Positions 1 through 8,871 of a DNA stretch of 64,000 nt are shown piece by piece. The stretch lies in the NCBI RefSeq assembly GCF_030296775.1, contig NZ_AP027742.1:1302001-1366000 (forward strand). The letters run 5' to 3'. The number at the start of each line of letters is the position of its first letter. The first letter of the stretch is position 1. The position numbers and the translations under genes are program-made. The DNA comes from Claveliimonas bilis (GTDB lineage: Bacteria > Bacillota > Clostridia > Lachnospirales > Lachnospiraceae). Under the pieces are notes generated by a model. It did no database searches. It saw nothing but the letters and a program-made list of their open reading frames with translations, and had not been told where the DNA came from.

Positions 1-1770
1 AGTCAGAAAACCTATCAATATACAAAGGATTTTGGAATGACTAATATGATGGAGCGAGCAATCGTTAAGCTTCAGAGAAAAGACTTAGATCTTTATAATT
101 ATTGGAGAAAACAAAAGGCTGTAACTAAAAAGGAATTAAAGAAACAGAAAAATACAGTTTTTCCGATACAACCTAAGATATCTATAGTAGTACCTTTATA
201 TAAAACACCGGAAGAATATCTGAAAAAAATGATTACATCGGTGGAAAAACAAAGTTACACTAATTGGGAACTTTGCCTTTCAGATGGAAGTGGCGATAGT
301 TCTCCTCTTACTGACATTTTAAAGAATTATATAAAAAGAGACTCTAGAATAAAAGTGGTAAGTAATAAGACAGCGCTTCAGATATCAGATAATACGAATA
401 AAGCATTGGAAGTGGCCACAGGTGATTGGATTGCATTTATGGATCATGATGATGAGTTGACTCCAGATGCGTTATATGAATGTATAAAAGCAATAAATAA
501 AGATTCTGAAATTGATATGATTTATTCAGATGAAGACAAGGTGTCTATGGATGGTAAAGAATTTTTTCAGCCTCACTTTAAGTCGGATTTTAATATTGAC
601 ATGTTACGAGGAACTAATTATTTTTGCCATTTTACAGTAGTGAAACGAGAATTGTATCAGCAGGCAGGAAAGTTGAGGGGGGAGTTTGATGGAGCGCAGG
701 ATTATGATTTTGTGTTGAGATGCGTAGAGCATGCTAAAAAGGTGAAACATATTGCAAAAGTGCTTTACCATTGGCGAGCACATAGAGATTCTACAGCAGA
801 AAATCCAGAAAGTAAATTATATGCATTTGAAGCGGGGAAAAGAGCAGTACAGGCCCATTATGATCGTGTTGGGATTCGTGCAAAAGTGACATCCACAAAA
901 TATTTAGGGATTTATAGAAGTAAATATGATTTTGATGAAAGACCATTGGTTTCTATTATTATTCCTAATAAAGATCATATTGAGGATTTGGATAAATGTA
1001 TTTCATCGATAAATCAAAAAGGGACCTATAAAAATATAGAATTTATTATTGTTGAAAACAACAGTGAAAAGAAAGAGACTTTTGATTATTATAACGTATT
1101 AAAACAAAAGAATCCTAAAGTACGAATTGTAACATGGGATGGCCCATTTAATTATTCTTCTATTAATAATTTTGGAGTTACGTTTGCCAAGGGTGATTTT
1201 TATTTGTTTTTAAATAATGATACAGAGATTATTAATGAGGACTGTCTGGAAGAGCTTTTGGGATATTGTCGACGCTCAGACGTTGGAGCAGTAGGCGCTA
1301 GATTATTCTATAAAGATGGTACTATTCAGCACGCAGGTGTAGTTGTAGGAATGCAGGGTGTAGCAGGACATGAGGCGGCAGGGGAGCCTAATGAATTTCC
1401 GGGGTATTTTGGTCGGACAATTATTGCTCGTGATTGCAGTGCTGTAACTGCAGCATGTATTATGGTAAAAAGAAAAGTGTTTGAAGAAGTTGGAGGATTT
1501 AATCCTGAACTAGCAGTGGCATTTAATGATATTGATTTTTGTTTAAAAGTGCGGAAAGCAGGATATTTAATTCTGTATAATCCATATGCAGAATTGTATC
1601 ACTATGAGTCAAAATCTAGAGGACAGGAAGATACAGAAGAAAAGATTCGCCGTTTTCAAAGAGAGATTGAAATATTCCATGAAAGATGGTATGATTTTCT
1701 GTTGAAAGGCGATCCATATTATAATTCAAATTTAACATTAGCAGAAACAAATTTTGGATTACGTCTCTAA
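1..1770 (+). CDS. Tandem-domain family 2 glycosyltransferase, 5'-truncated by window edge
   Basis: This is probably a cytoplasmic membrane-associated glycosyltransferase that adds sugars to a surface polysaccharide. It carries two GT-A (GT2) domains. Counting from the ATG at 37, the first starts near residue 47 and has the metal-binding DHDD at 136-139. The second starts at VSIIIPNKD (about 305) and has NND at 393-395. The C-terminal GGFNPELAVAFNDIDF and YHYESKSRG motifs recur in the paralogues at 3940 and 15368. The frame stays open from base 1, and the residues encoded before the ATG at 37 (KTYQYTKDFG) align with KLYYQKNGI of the 3940 paralogue. The gene therefore very likely starts upstream of the window. 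An AAAGGA before the ATG at 37 leaves a start there possible but less likely. The acceptor and sugar donor are unknown. Confidence 0.85.
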   Translation, partial: SQKTYQYTKDFGMTNMMERAIVKLQRKDLDLYNYWRKQKAVTKKELKKQKNTVFPIQPKISIVVPLYKTPEEYLKKMITSVEKQSYTNWELCLSDGSGDSSPLTDILKNYIKRDSRIKVVSNKTALQISDNTNKALEVATGDWIAFMDHDDELTPDALYECIKAINKDSEIDMIYSDEDKVSMDGKEFFQPHFKSDFNIDMLRGTNYFCHFTVVKRELYQQAGKLRGEFDGAQDYDFVLRCVEHAKKVKHIAKVLYHWRAHRDSTAENPESKLYAFEAGKRAVQAHYDRVGIRAKVTSTKYLGIYRSKYDFDERPLVSIIIPNKDHIEDLDKCISSINQKGTYKNIEFIIVENNSEKKETFDYYNVLKQKNPKVRIVTWDGPFNYSSINNFGVTFAKGDFYLFLNNDTEIINEDCLEELLGYCRRSDVGAVGARLFYKDGTIQHAGVVVGMQGVAGHEAAGEPNEFPGYFGRTIIARDCSAVTAACIMVKRKVFEEVGGFNPELAVAFNDIDFCLKVRKAGYLILYNPYAELYHYESKSRGQEDTEEKIRRFQREIEIFHERWYDFLLKGDPYYNSNLTLAETNFGLRL

Positions 1771-1800
1771 ACATAAGACATAGATTGCGGAGGATATATA

Positions 1801-2577
1801 GTGTCAATATATATACAGAATTTTAAAAAGTATAAGCCGTTATTAAATGAATTAATAGCCAGGGATATAAAGACAAAATATAGACGGTCATTATTAGGAG
1901 TTTTATGGACAATCTTGAATCCCCTATTGATGATGGTTGTGCTATCGGTGGTATTTTCTAATTTGTTCCGATTTGATATAGAATACTTCCCGGTCTATTT
2001 GTTAAGTGGCCAGCTTATTTTCAATTTTTTTTCAGAGTCTACTACGAATGCAATGTCTGCAATCATTGCGAATGGTCCCTTGATTCGTAAAATTTATGTT
2101 CCTAAATATATGTTTGTACTATCTCGCATTTTTTCAAGTGCTATTAATTTACTAGCATCTTTTACAGCTTTGATTTGTGTAATGTTAGTAATGAGAGTAC
2201 GATTGCATTACACAGTATTGTTGTCAGCAATTCCCTTGACCTTGATTGTGCTTTTTTCTTTAGGAGCGGGAATGATTTTGGCTGCGCTGACAGTGAAATT
2301 TAGAGATGTTATGCATTTGTATTCGGTCTTTACTACAGCTTTAATGTACTTAACACCGGTTATCTATCCAATGTCGATTTTACCTTCGTGGTTAGAAAAA
2401 GTTGTCTTATTAAATCCGATTACAAATATTTTGATGATGTTTCGGGAATTTATGATTTATGGAACTTTACCATCCTTATTTTCAGTGTTTATCGGATTTG
2501 TCGAGGTGATTATTATTTTGATTTTAGGAATCTATATTTTTTATAAAAACCAAGATGAATTTATTTTGAATATATAG
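1801..2577 (+). CDS. Polysaccharide ABC exporter, permease subunit (Wzm/TagG-like)
   Basis: This is the membrane half of an ABC-2 type exporter that moves a lipid-linked polysaccharide across the cytoplasmic membrane. The 258-residue product has the usual size and about six hydrophobic segments. It shows the family's N-terminal amphipathic stretch followed by DIKTKYRRSLLGVLWTILNP, and the conserved LTPVIYP and LNPITNI motifs near the C-terminal third. It starts with GTG at 1801 behind GGAGG. The ATPase partner follows 13 bp downstream (ATG start). The surrounding glycosyltransferases imply a polysaccharide rather than a small-molecule substrate. Confidence 0.9.
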   Translation: MSIYIQNFKKYKPLLNELIARDIKTKYRRSLLGVLWTILNPLLMMVVLSVVFSNLFRFDIEYFPVYLLSGQLIFNFFSESTTNAMSAIIANGPLIRKIYVPKYMFVLSRIFSSAINLLASFTALICVMLVMRVRLHYTVLLSAIPLTLIVLFSLGAGMILAALTVKFRDVMHLYSVFTTALMYLTPVIYPMSILPSWLEKVVLLNPITNILMMFREFMIYGTLPSLFSVFIGFVEVIIILILGIYIFYKNQDEFILNI

Positions 2578-2590
2578 AAAGGAATTGAAA

Positions 2591-3325
2591 ATGAATCAGC
2601 AAGATATTATCCGTGTAGATCATGTTTCAATGCGATTTAGTTTGGCTTCAGAGAAGGTTGATAGTTTTAAGGAATATTTTATCAAAACATTAAAAAAGCA
2701 GCTGTTTTATGACGAATTTTGGGCACTGTCAGATGTTTCTTTTTCCATTCAAAGGGGAGACGCTTTAGGTTTGATAGGTTTAAATGGAAGTGGAAAGAGT
2801 ACGATGCTTAAAGTAATAGCGGGAGTATTAAAGCCAACTAAGGGGAGTGTGGAAGTTAGAGGGAATGTTGCGCCTTTAATTGAATTGGGCGCAGGATTTG
2901 ATATGGATTTAACTGCTTCAGAGAATATATTTTTAAATGGAGCGTTATTAGGACGTTCTCATGAAGAGATGGAAGAACATTATCAAGATATTGTAGATTT
3001 TTCAGAGTTGCAAAACTTTATGAATGTTCCTGTGAAAAATTTTTCATCAGGTATGGTATCGAGACTTGCTTTTGCGATTGCTACAATAGGTACACCAGAC
3101 ATTTTAATTGTAGATGAAGTACTATCTGTTGGAGACTTTCACTTTCAGGAAAAATGTCAGGCTAGGATTCAGCAGATGTTAGATGCGGGAACAACTTTGC
3201 TTTTTGTCTCTCATAGTATTGAACAAGTAAAAATGCTTTGTAATAAGATTGTATGGCTGGAAAAGGGCTGTGTTAAAATGTTTGGAGAGGCAGAGAAAAT
3301 AGCAGAGATATATAGTGCATCATAA
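2591..3325 (+). CDS. Polysaccharide ABC exporter, ATP-binding subunit (Wzt/TagH-like)
   Basis: This is the ATPase that drives the permease encoded just upstream. Counting from ATG 2591 (244 aa), Walker A GLNGSGKST is at about 63-71, the signature NFSSGM precedes Walker B ILIVDEV, and an H-loop histidine lies in LLFVSHS. The protein lacks the long C-terminal carbohydrate-binding domain of O9a-type Wzt, so it belongs to the short class, as in teichoic acid and rhamnan exporters. An upstream in-frame TTG at 2585 is too close to the AGAAAGGA ribosome site. The ATG at 2591 has 7 bp spacing and is preferred. Confidence 0.92.
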   Translation: MNQQDIIRVDHVSMRFSLASEKVDSFKEYFIKTLKKQLFYDEFWALSDVSFSIQRGDALGLIGLNGSGKSTMLKVIAGVLKPTKGSVEVRGNVAPLIELGAGFDMDLTASENIFLNGALLGRSHEEMEEHYQDIVDFSELQNFMNVPVKNFSSGMVSRLAFAIATIGTPDILIVDEVLSVGDFHFQEKCQARIQQMLDAGTTLLFVSHSIEQVKMLCNKIVWLEKGCVKMFGEAEKIAEIYSAS

Positions 3326-3349
3326 ATGTTAATTAGGAGCATATAAAGT

Positions 3350-3913
3350 ATGAAGAAAAAAATGATGATCTTTTTGGCAAGTATTTTTTTTGTTGCGCTG
3401 GCAATGATTTATGCTGTGATTGATCGGACGACAGATATATATGATAGTAATATTGACAGTAGTGATTATAATGCGGTGGGTTTGACAAAGAGTGGGGTGG
3501 TAGAACAAGAATTTGAATCAGCAGAAGAGTATTTAGATGGGATGGCGGTTAAGTTAGATGCATCGGGGAATACAAATAAAATAGTTTTAGATTATGCTTT
3601 GCTTGATAAAGACACTCGGAAAGAAATTACACAAGGAGAAATTTCTTTGGAAGATGTACAATCAGGTAAATTTTTTCACCTAAAATTCGATCGAATTAAT
3701 GGGTGTATGGGGGAAAGTTATATTTTTAAAATACAAGTAAAAGAATGTGATGAAAGCAGTGTGGTATCGGTCTATTATGCAAATGATGTCCTTGTTGCAC
3801 GTACATTGAGACATGGTTTTGATTTGGAAACATTCATTATTACAATTTGTTTTGTGTTATATATTGTGTTGTTTATGAAGTGGTTGTCAAAATTATTTAA
3901 TCAGGGAAACTGA
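3350..3913 (+). CDS. Small bitopic membrane protein of unknown function
   Basis: The product is 187 aa with a hydrophobic N-terminal segment (about 5-23), an extracytoplasmic middle of roughly 130 residues with alternating polar and hydrophobic strands, and a second transmembrane segment (about 157-177) ending in a short basic tail. No catalytic motif is recognisable. It lies between the ABC exporter and a large glycosyltransferase, transcribed in the same direction with short gaps. A role in export or in anchoring the glycosyltransferase complex is plausible, but this is inferred from context only. Confidence 0.7.
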   Translation: MKKKMMIFLASIFFVALAMIYAVIDRTTDIYDSNIDSSDYNAVGLTKSGVVEQEFESAEEYLDGMAVKLDASGNTNKIVLDYALLDKDTRKEITQGEISLEDVQSGKFFHLKFDRINGCMGESYIFKIQVKECDESSVVSVYYANDVLVARTLRHGFDLETFIITICFVLYIVLFMKWLSKLFNQGN

Positions 3914-3939
3914 ATGTAGGATGAAATGAGGAGAAGGAT

Positions 3940-6282
3940 ATGAAAAATAAGTTTTTTGTGACTTCATGTAGATTCCATGTGAATAACAAAAGGAAGCTAT
4001 TAGTTACAGGTTATTTTCGCAGGAATCAAATGGGAAAAAACAAACTTATTATTTTACTTGGACAAGAGTGCCTTCCAAGTAAAATAGAAGAGCATGAATT
4101 TTTAAATGGTTCTATGCGTAATAGTAGTGGTATGCCAATTACTAAACAATATTATCTATGGATTACACTTCCAGATACTTGGAGAGAAGAAAAGGGGATT
4201 CGTATTATCGAATGTGAAGAAGGGAATAGAAAACAAGTATGCTATCTTCCTATAAATAAAATAGAAAAAAAGTTACAAGAATTGCCTTGCGCTATCGATA
4301 AGACAGAGATAGGGCAGGGCTGTTTTTGGTTACGTGGATGGTATGTCAACAAAGGTGATGTAGAGATGAATTTCCAAGACCAAGGGGAACGGAATTTGGA
4401 GATGCATATAGAAAAAATACGCAGACCAGACATTTGTAAAAAGTTCCCAGAGTGTACGGAAGATGAGGTGGTAGGGTTTATCGCTACGTGTGAAAGCAAG
4501 AAAATAGTTCCGCGAAAGGTCGTTATTCATATTGTTTCTGTTGAAAATGCGTCAAAGAAAATATGTATACTTCAACCAACAAATATAGAAAAAATTTTTT
4601 CGAAATCAATACTAGTAATCCAAAAAGTAAAACTTTATTATCAAAAAAATGGAATACAGGCGGTAGTGAAACGCATATGGGATAAAATTACAAATCGAAC
4701 AGAAATTTCTTATAAAGAATGGTATCGTAGAAATCGTCCTTCGTTTAGGAATCTAAAAAAACAGAAAAATGAAAAATTTGAATATTTACCTTTGATTTCT
4801 ATTTTCATCTTTACGGGTAAGGCTTCGCAAACGGATATCTATAAAACCCATAAAGCATTGAGAAAACAATCTTATCCTAGATGGAAAGCATATGTATTTG
4901 AAGAAGAAAGAGCACTGATGAATGAAAAACAGGGAGAGTGGTTTGCTTTTGTAAGTGCTGGGGATATTCTTAGCCCTGATGCGCTATATGAGTCAGTAAA
5001 ATTAATGAATATACATCGGGATGCTGAAGTGATATATAGCGATGAAGATAAAATTGATTTTCATGGAAAGAATCATAGTGAGCCAAACTTTAAATCAGAT
5101 TTTAATAAAGACATGCTCTGTAGCATGAATTATATTGGCGATTTTTTCCTTGTAAGTGGGAAATTGTATCAAAGAGTAGGTGAGCTGAATATAGAGTTGG
5201 GAGCGGCGGCAAGATATGACTATTTATTAAGATGTATTGAAAAGACAGAAAAAATTTTCCATATTCCCAAAATACTTTATTCAAAGAAGATATCTCCGCA
5301 AAAGAGGACGGAATTTGAAGAAATATTTAAGCAAGCAATTCAAAATTATTATAATAGAACAGGAGTACAAGCCCAAGTAGTAGGGACAGAACATTTAGGA
5401 GTTTACCGATCAAAATACGAATTGGTATATGAACCATTAGTTTCTGTTATTATTCCCAATAAAGACCATATTGAAGATTTGAATAAATGTCTGCGTTCAC
5501 TATTCGAAACAAATGTATATCAAAATTTGGAATGCATTGTGGTAGAAAATAACAGTATGGAGGAGGATACATTTGTTTATTATAAACAAATAATGGAAGA
5601 GTTTCCAAAAGTTAAAGTGGTGTATTGGAGTGGTACAGGATTTAATTACCCAGCAATCAATATGTATGGAGTGGAAGAAGCTAAGGGAGAGTACCTACTA
5701 TTTTTAAATAATGATACTGAAATTATAAATGAAGATTGTATCAAAGAATTGTTGGGATATTGTATGAGAAAAGATGTGGGTGCAGTAGGAGCCAGACTTT
5801 ATTATGAGGATAGAAGTATTCAGCATGCAGGAGTAATAGTAGGCTTGGGAGGAGTCGCGGCACATGCTTTTGTTGATATGCCAGGAGATAATCCGGGATA
5901 TAAGTATCGTATTGTAGTAACACAAGATTATAGCGCTGTCACAGCGGCTTGTATGATGGTGAAAAGAAGTGTTTTTGAAGAAGTGGGGGGATTTGACACA
6001 AATTATGCTGTTGCATTTAATGATGTGGATCTGTGTCTGAAAATTCGGGAAGCGGGCTACCTAATAGTTTATAATCCATATGCTGAACTTATACATTATG
6101 AATCAAAGTCAAGGGGGTATGAAGATACTCCAGAGAAAATAGCGAGATTTCAGTCGGAGATAGAGAGATTTCATAAAAGATGGTCGAAAATATTGGAAAA
6201 TGGGGATCCATACTATAATCTCAATTTAACTCTGGATAAAACAGATTTTAGTATGAGCGTAGTGCCTAGAGTGAAAGGATAA
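3940..6282 (+). CDS. Large multidomain glycosyltransferase with a degenerate first GT2 domain
   Basis: The product is 780 aa. Residues 1-210 look like two beta-rich accessory domains (the second with FWLRGWYVNKG, about 129-139). A linker carrying WYRRNRP (261-267) follows, then two GT2 domains. The second is intact (VSVIIPNKD, then FLNNDTEI and the GGFDTNYAVAFNDVDLCLK motif). The first is shortened: W315 is only 19 residues from GEW (332-334), against about 54 in the paralogue at the window start. The metal-binding DHDD is replaced by SAGD (339-342). The first domain is therefore probably catalytically dead and the second active. The protein keeps IYSDEDK and the other paralogue landmarks, so this is decay within a shared architecture. 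Confidence 0.87.
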   Translation: MKNKFFVTSCRFHVNNKRKLLVTGYFRRNQMGKNKLIILLGQECLPSKIEEHEFLNGSMRNSSGMPITKQYYLWITLPDTWREEKGIRIIECEEGNRKQVCYLPINKIEKKLQELPCAIDKTEIGQGCFWLRGWYVNKGDVEMNFQDQGERNLEMHIEKIRRPDICKKFPECTEDEVVGFIATCESKKIVPRKVVIHIVSVENASKKICILQPTNIEKIFSKSILVIQKVKLYYQKNGIQAVVKRIWDKITNRTEISYKEWYRRNRPSFRNLKKQKNEKFEYLPLISIFIFTGKASQTDIYKTHKALRKQSYPRWKAYVFEEERALMNEKQGEWFAFVSAGDILSPDALYESVKLMNIHRDAEVIYSDEDKIDFHGKNHSEPNFKSDFNKDMLCSMNYIGDFFLVSGKLYQRVGELNIELGAAARYDYLLRCIEKTEKIFHIPKILYSKKISPQKRTEFEEIFKQAIQNYYNRTGVQAQVVGTEHLGVYRSKYELVYEPLVSVIIPNKDHIEDLNKCLRSLFETNVYQNLECIVVENNSMEEDTFVYYKQIMEEFPKVKVVYWSGTGFNYPAINMYGVEEAKGEYLLFLNNDTEIINEDCIKELLGYCMRKDVGAVGARLYYEDRSIQHAGVIVGLGGVAAHAFVDMPGDNPGYKYRIVVTQDYSAVTAACMMVKRSVFEEVGGFDTNYAVAFNDVDLCLKIREAGYLIVYNPYAELIHYESKSRGYEDTPEKIARFQSEIERFHKRWSKILENGDPYYNLNLTLDKTDFSMSVVPRVKG

Positions 6283-6290
6283 AACAGAAG

Positions 6291-7409
6291 ATGAAAGTTG
6301 TTATTGTATTTGGAACGAGGCCAGAAGCAATAAAAATGTGTCCGGTTATTAAAGCAATTAAAAGATGTGAAGGCTTAGAATGTTGTGTATGTGTAACTGG
6401 GCAACATAAGGATATGTTGCAACAGGTTTTAGATGTATTCCATGTCAAAGCGGACTACAATTTGGATATTATGAGAGAAAAACAGACATTGTATGATATT
6501 ACATATGCTGTTATGGAAGGAATTCGAAATGTAATACGGAAAGAAAGACCAGGTATTGTTTTGGTGCATGGGGACACTACAACAACATTTGCAGCAGCAT
6601 TATCTTGTTTTTATGAAAAAATTCCAATTGGACATGTGGAAGCAGGATTGCGGACGCGAAACAAGTATTCGCCTTATCCAGAAGAGTTTAATAGACAAGC
6701 TGTAGATATAGTTTCTGATTTATATTTTGCACCAACAAATTCGGCAAAAGACAATTTGTTAAAAGAGGGTAAGAAAGAAGAGTTAGTTTTTGTTACAGGA
6801 AATACAGCAATAGATGCACTTAAGACAACTGTAAGGGAAGATTACAATCACGAGATTTTAAACTGGGCTGCTGGAAGCCGTATGATTTTGTTGACAGCAC
6901 ACAGAAGAGAAAACTGGGGAACATCACTTGAGAATATTTTTGAAGCGGTGAGAACAATAGTTGATGAACAGCAAGATATAAAAGTAGTTTGTCCGGTACA
7001 TAAGAATCCAATTATACAGGAAACAGCACATAGGATATTAGGAAATCATAAAAGGATTAAACTGGTGAGTCCGCTTAATGTAATTGATTTTCATAATATT
7101 ATTGCAAAAGCATATTTGATATTAACGGATAGTGGAGGGATCCAGGAAGAAGCTCCTTCGCTGGGGAAACCGGTTTTGGTATTGCGGGATATGACAGAGA
7201 GACCAGAAGGAGTGGCCGCTGGTAGTCTGAAGTTGGTGGGTACAGATAAAGAGCAAATTAAAAGAAATCTAAAGAACATTCTGCGTGACTCTAAAGAATA
7301 TTTAAGGATGAGCAGTGCCCAGAACCCATATGGAGACGGTCATGCAAGTGAAAAAATTGTAAAAATTCTTATGGAGTGGAGGGAGAGGTATACAAAAAAT
7401 GAAAAATAG
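6291..7409 (+). CDS. wecB: UDP-N-acetylglucosamine 2-epimerase, non-hydrolysing
   Basis: It interconverts UDP-GlcNAc and UDP-ManNAc in the cytoplasm and so supplies ManNAc for surface polymers. The 372 aa match the usual length. Family landmarks are GTRPEAIKMCPVI near the N-terminus, VHGDTTTTFAAAL, GHVEAGLRT, PEEFNRQ, LTAHRRENWG, PVHKNP, LTDSGGIQEEAPSLGKPVLVLR and a terminal NPYGDG. The gene lies 8 bp after the glycosyltransferase and overlaps the next gene by 11 bp, so the three are probably translated from one message. The symbol mnaA would also fit. Confidence 0.96.
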   Translation: MKVVIVFGTRPEAIKMCPVIKAIKRCEGLECCVCVTGQHKDMLQQVLDVFHVKADYNLDIMREKQTLYDITYAVMEGIRNVIRKERPGIVLVHGDTTTTFAAALSCFYEKIPIGHVEAGLRTRNKYSPYPEEFNRQAVDIVSDLYFAPTNSAKDNLLKEGKKEELVFVTGNTAIDALKTTVREDYNHEILNWAAGSRMILLTAHRRENWGTSLENIFEAVRTIVDEQQDIKVVCPVHKNPIIQETAHRILGNHKRIKLVSPLNVIDFHNIIAKAYLILTDSGGIQEEAPSLGKPVLVLRDMTERPEGVAAGSLKLVGTDKEQIKRNLKNILRDSKEYLRMSSAQNPYGDGHASEKIVKILMEWRERYTKNEK

Positions 7410-8841
7410 TGAGACTGAGGCAATTAAACTAAATATTCGGGAACAAACAAAAATTTTGAACGATGTTCGTAATACAAAAGCATATAAAGCCGTAGAAGGT
7501 TATCATTTCTTGAAAGGGCAAAAAGGAATCGGAAAAATCCAAAAAACAGGAGAAGTATTAAAACATATCTGTTGTCAAGCGGATAAAAGAATACAGTCTC
7601 AAGATCCCTTGGAAGCAGTGTTGAAAATGCAGGCGGAAGGGGAAGAACAGATAAATTCTCTCGGGGTAGAATTGACGGAATATCAAGGATGCATGCAGAT
7701 TTTATCAAAGATTCTGGAAGTAAAAAATACTGAGCGTAAAGTGATCTGTGTTTTTGCGCCTTATGAGATGATGGACCAGCCTGACGGTTATGCAAGACGA
7801 ATAAAAAATATAGATGACTTACTAGGAGACAGAATGCTTAGAATTTATATTGCAAAGTCAAGTGTAGTGAATGCAGTGTTGCCGGAATGTTCGGAAAAGT
7901 CGGGAAATTATATATCTATAAGATACAATGATTTAAAAAAGCAACATTGTGATTTTGTTACAATAATAGCGCATTTGGTAGGGAGTGTTTATATTCACAG
8001 TGTTTACCAAGCGATGTTGTCTGTGGCACAAGATAGAAATATTATTAAGCTTTATGATTTTCATGGTGTTGTTCCTGAAGAGTTAGCTTTTATGGGGATG
8101 GAGAAAGAAGCGGAATACTATAGTAAGCAGGAAGCAGAGTTAATAAATAATAGCAATTATATTATAATAGCGAATCAGGCAATGAAAGAGCATATACTTT
8201 CGAAATATCCAGGCTGTAAGTCAGAGTTTATTCTTATGCCGATGAATAATGATGATAATAATCTTGATTTAATGTCAACGCAAACAGATAAATCTGAAAT
8301 AAAACAGATGAAAGAAATTGTTGAAATGCCAAGAGTTATTTATTCGGGTGGACTTCAGAAATGGCAATTGATACCAGAAATGCAAGATGCGATTTATAAT
8401 AATAGAGATAAATGTGAATATCATCTTTATGTTTCTAATCCAGATGAGTTTATGAAACTCTGGGGAGATAGAGAAATTCCGAAAAAGTGGGAAGTTACAA
8501 CTAAAACTGCAGAAGAATTAAAAGAAGCGTATGGCAACGCACAATATGGTTTTGTGCTTCGAGATGATATTGTTGTTAATAAGGTTGCTTGTCCTACCAA
8601 GATAATAGATTATATTAAGTATGATATTATACCAATTATGAAAACGGTACATATTGGTGATTTTGGACAATATGGCTTGGAGTATTTATCTGTAGAAGAC
8701 TTTTTGGCAGAGCGATTTCCGACAGAGGAAGAACGACTGGAAATGTGCAGTAAGAACAGGAGGATAATAAATAAAATATTTGAAGAATACCAAATTGGCA
8801 GGAACATGGTGAAAAAAATCATTATAGAGCAAAATGGGTAG
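7399..8841 (+). CDS. Putative GT-B-fold glycosyltransferase
   Basis: The product is 480 aa. The first ~110 residues are polar and helical. A middle section (VICVFAPYEMMDQPDGYARRI onward) and a C-terminal half with PRVIYSGGLQKWQ, YHLYVSNPDE, AYGNAQYGFVLRDD and PTKIIDYIKY resemble the two lobes of GT4-type enzymes. The last motif corresponds in position to the donor-binding segment of that fold. It starts inside the end of wecB (11 bp overlap). I cannot name the donor or acceptor, and the assignment rests on fold-like motifs rather than a diagnostic signature. Confidence 0.65.
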   Translation: MKNSETEAIKLNIREQTKILNDVRNTKAYKAVEGYHFLKGQKGIGKIQKTGEVLKHICCQADKRIQSQDPLEAVLKMQAEGEEQINSLGVELTEYQGCMQILSKILEVKNTERKVICVFAPYEMMDQPDGYARRIKNIDDLLGDRMLRIYIAKSSVVNAVLPECSEKSGNYISIRYNDLKKQHCDFVTIIAHLVGSVYIHSVYQAMLSVAQDRNIIKLYDFHGVVPEELAFMGMEKEAEYYSKQEAELINNSNYIIIANQAMKEHILSKYPGCKSEFILMPMNNDDNNLDLMSTQTDKSEIKQMKEIVEMPRVIYSGGLQKWQLIPEMQDAIYNNRDKCEYHLYVSNPDEFMKLWGDREIPKKWEVTTKTAEELKEAYGNAQYGFVLRDDIVVNKVACPTKIIDYIKYDIIPIMKTVHIGDFGQYGLEYLSVEDFLAERFPTEEERLEMCSKNRRIINKIFEEYQIGRNMVKKIIIEQNG

Positions 8842-8871
8842 AAAATCATTGGAGAAAGTGAAAAAGCAGAA

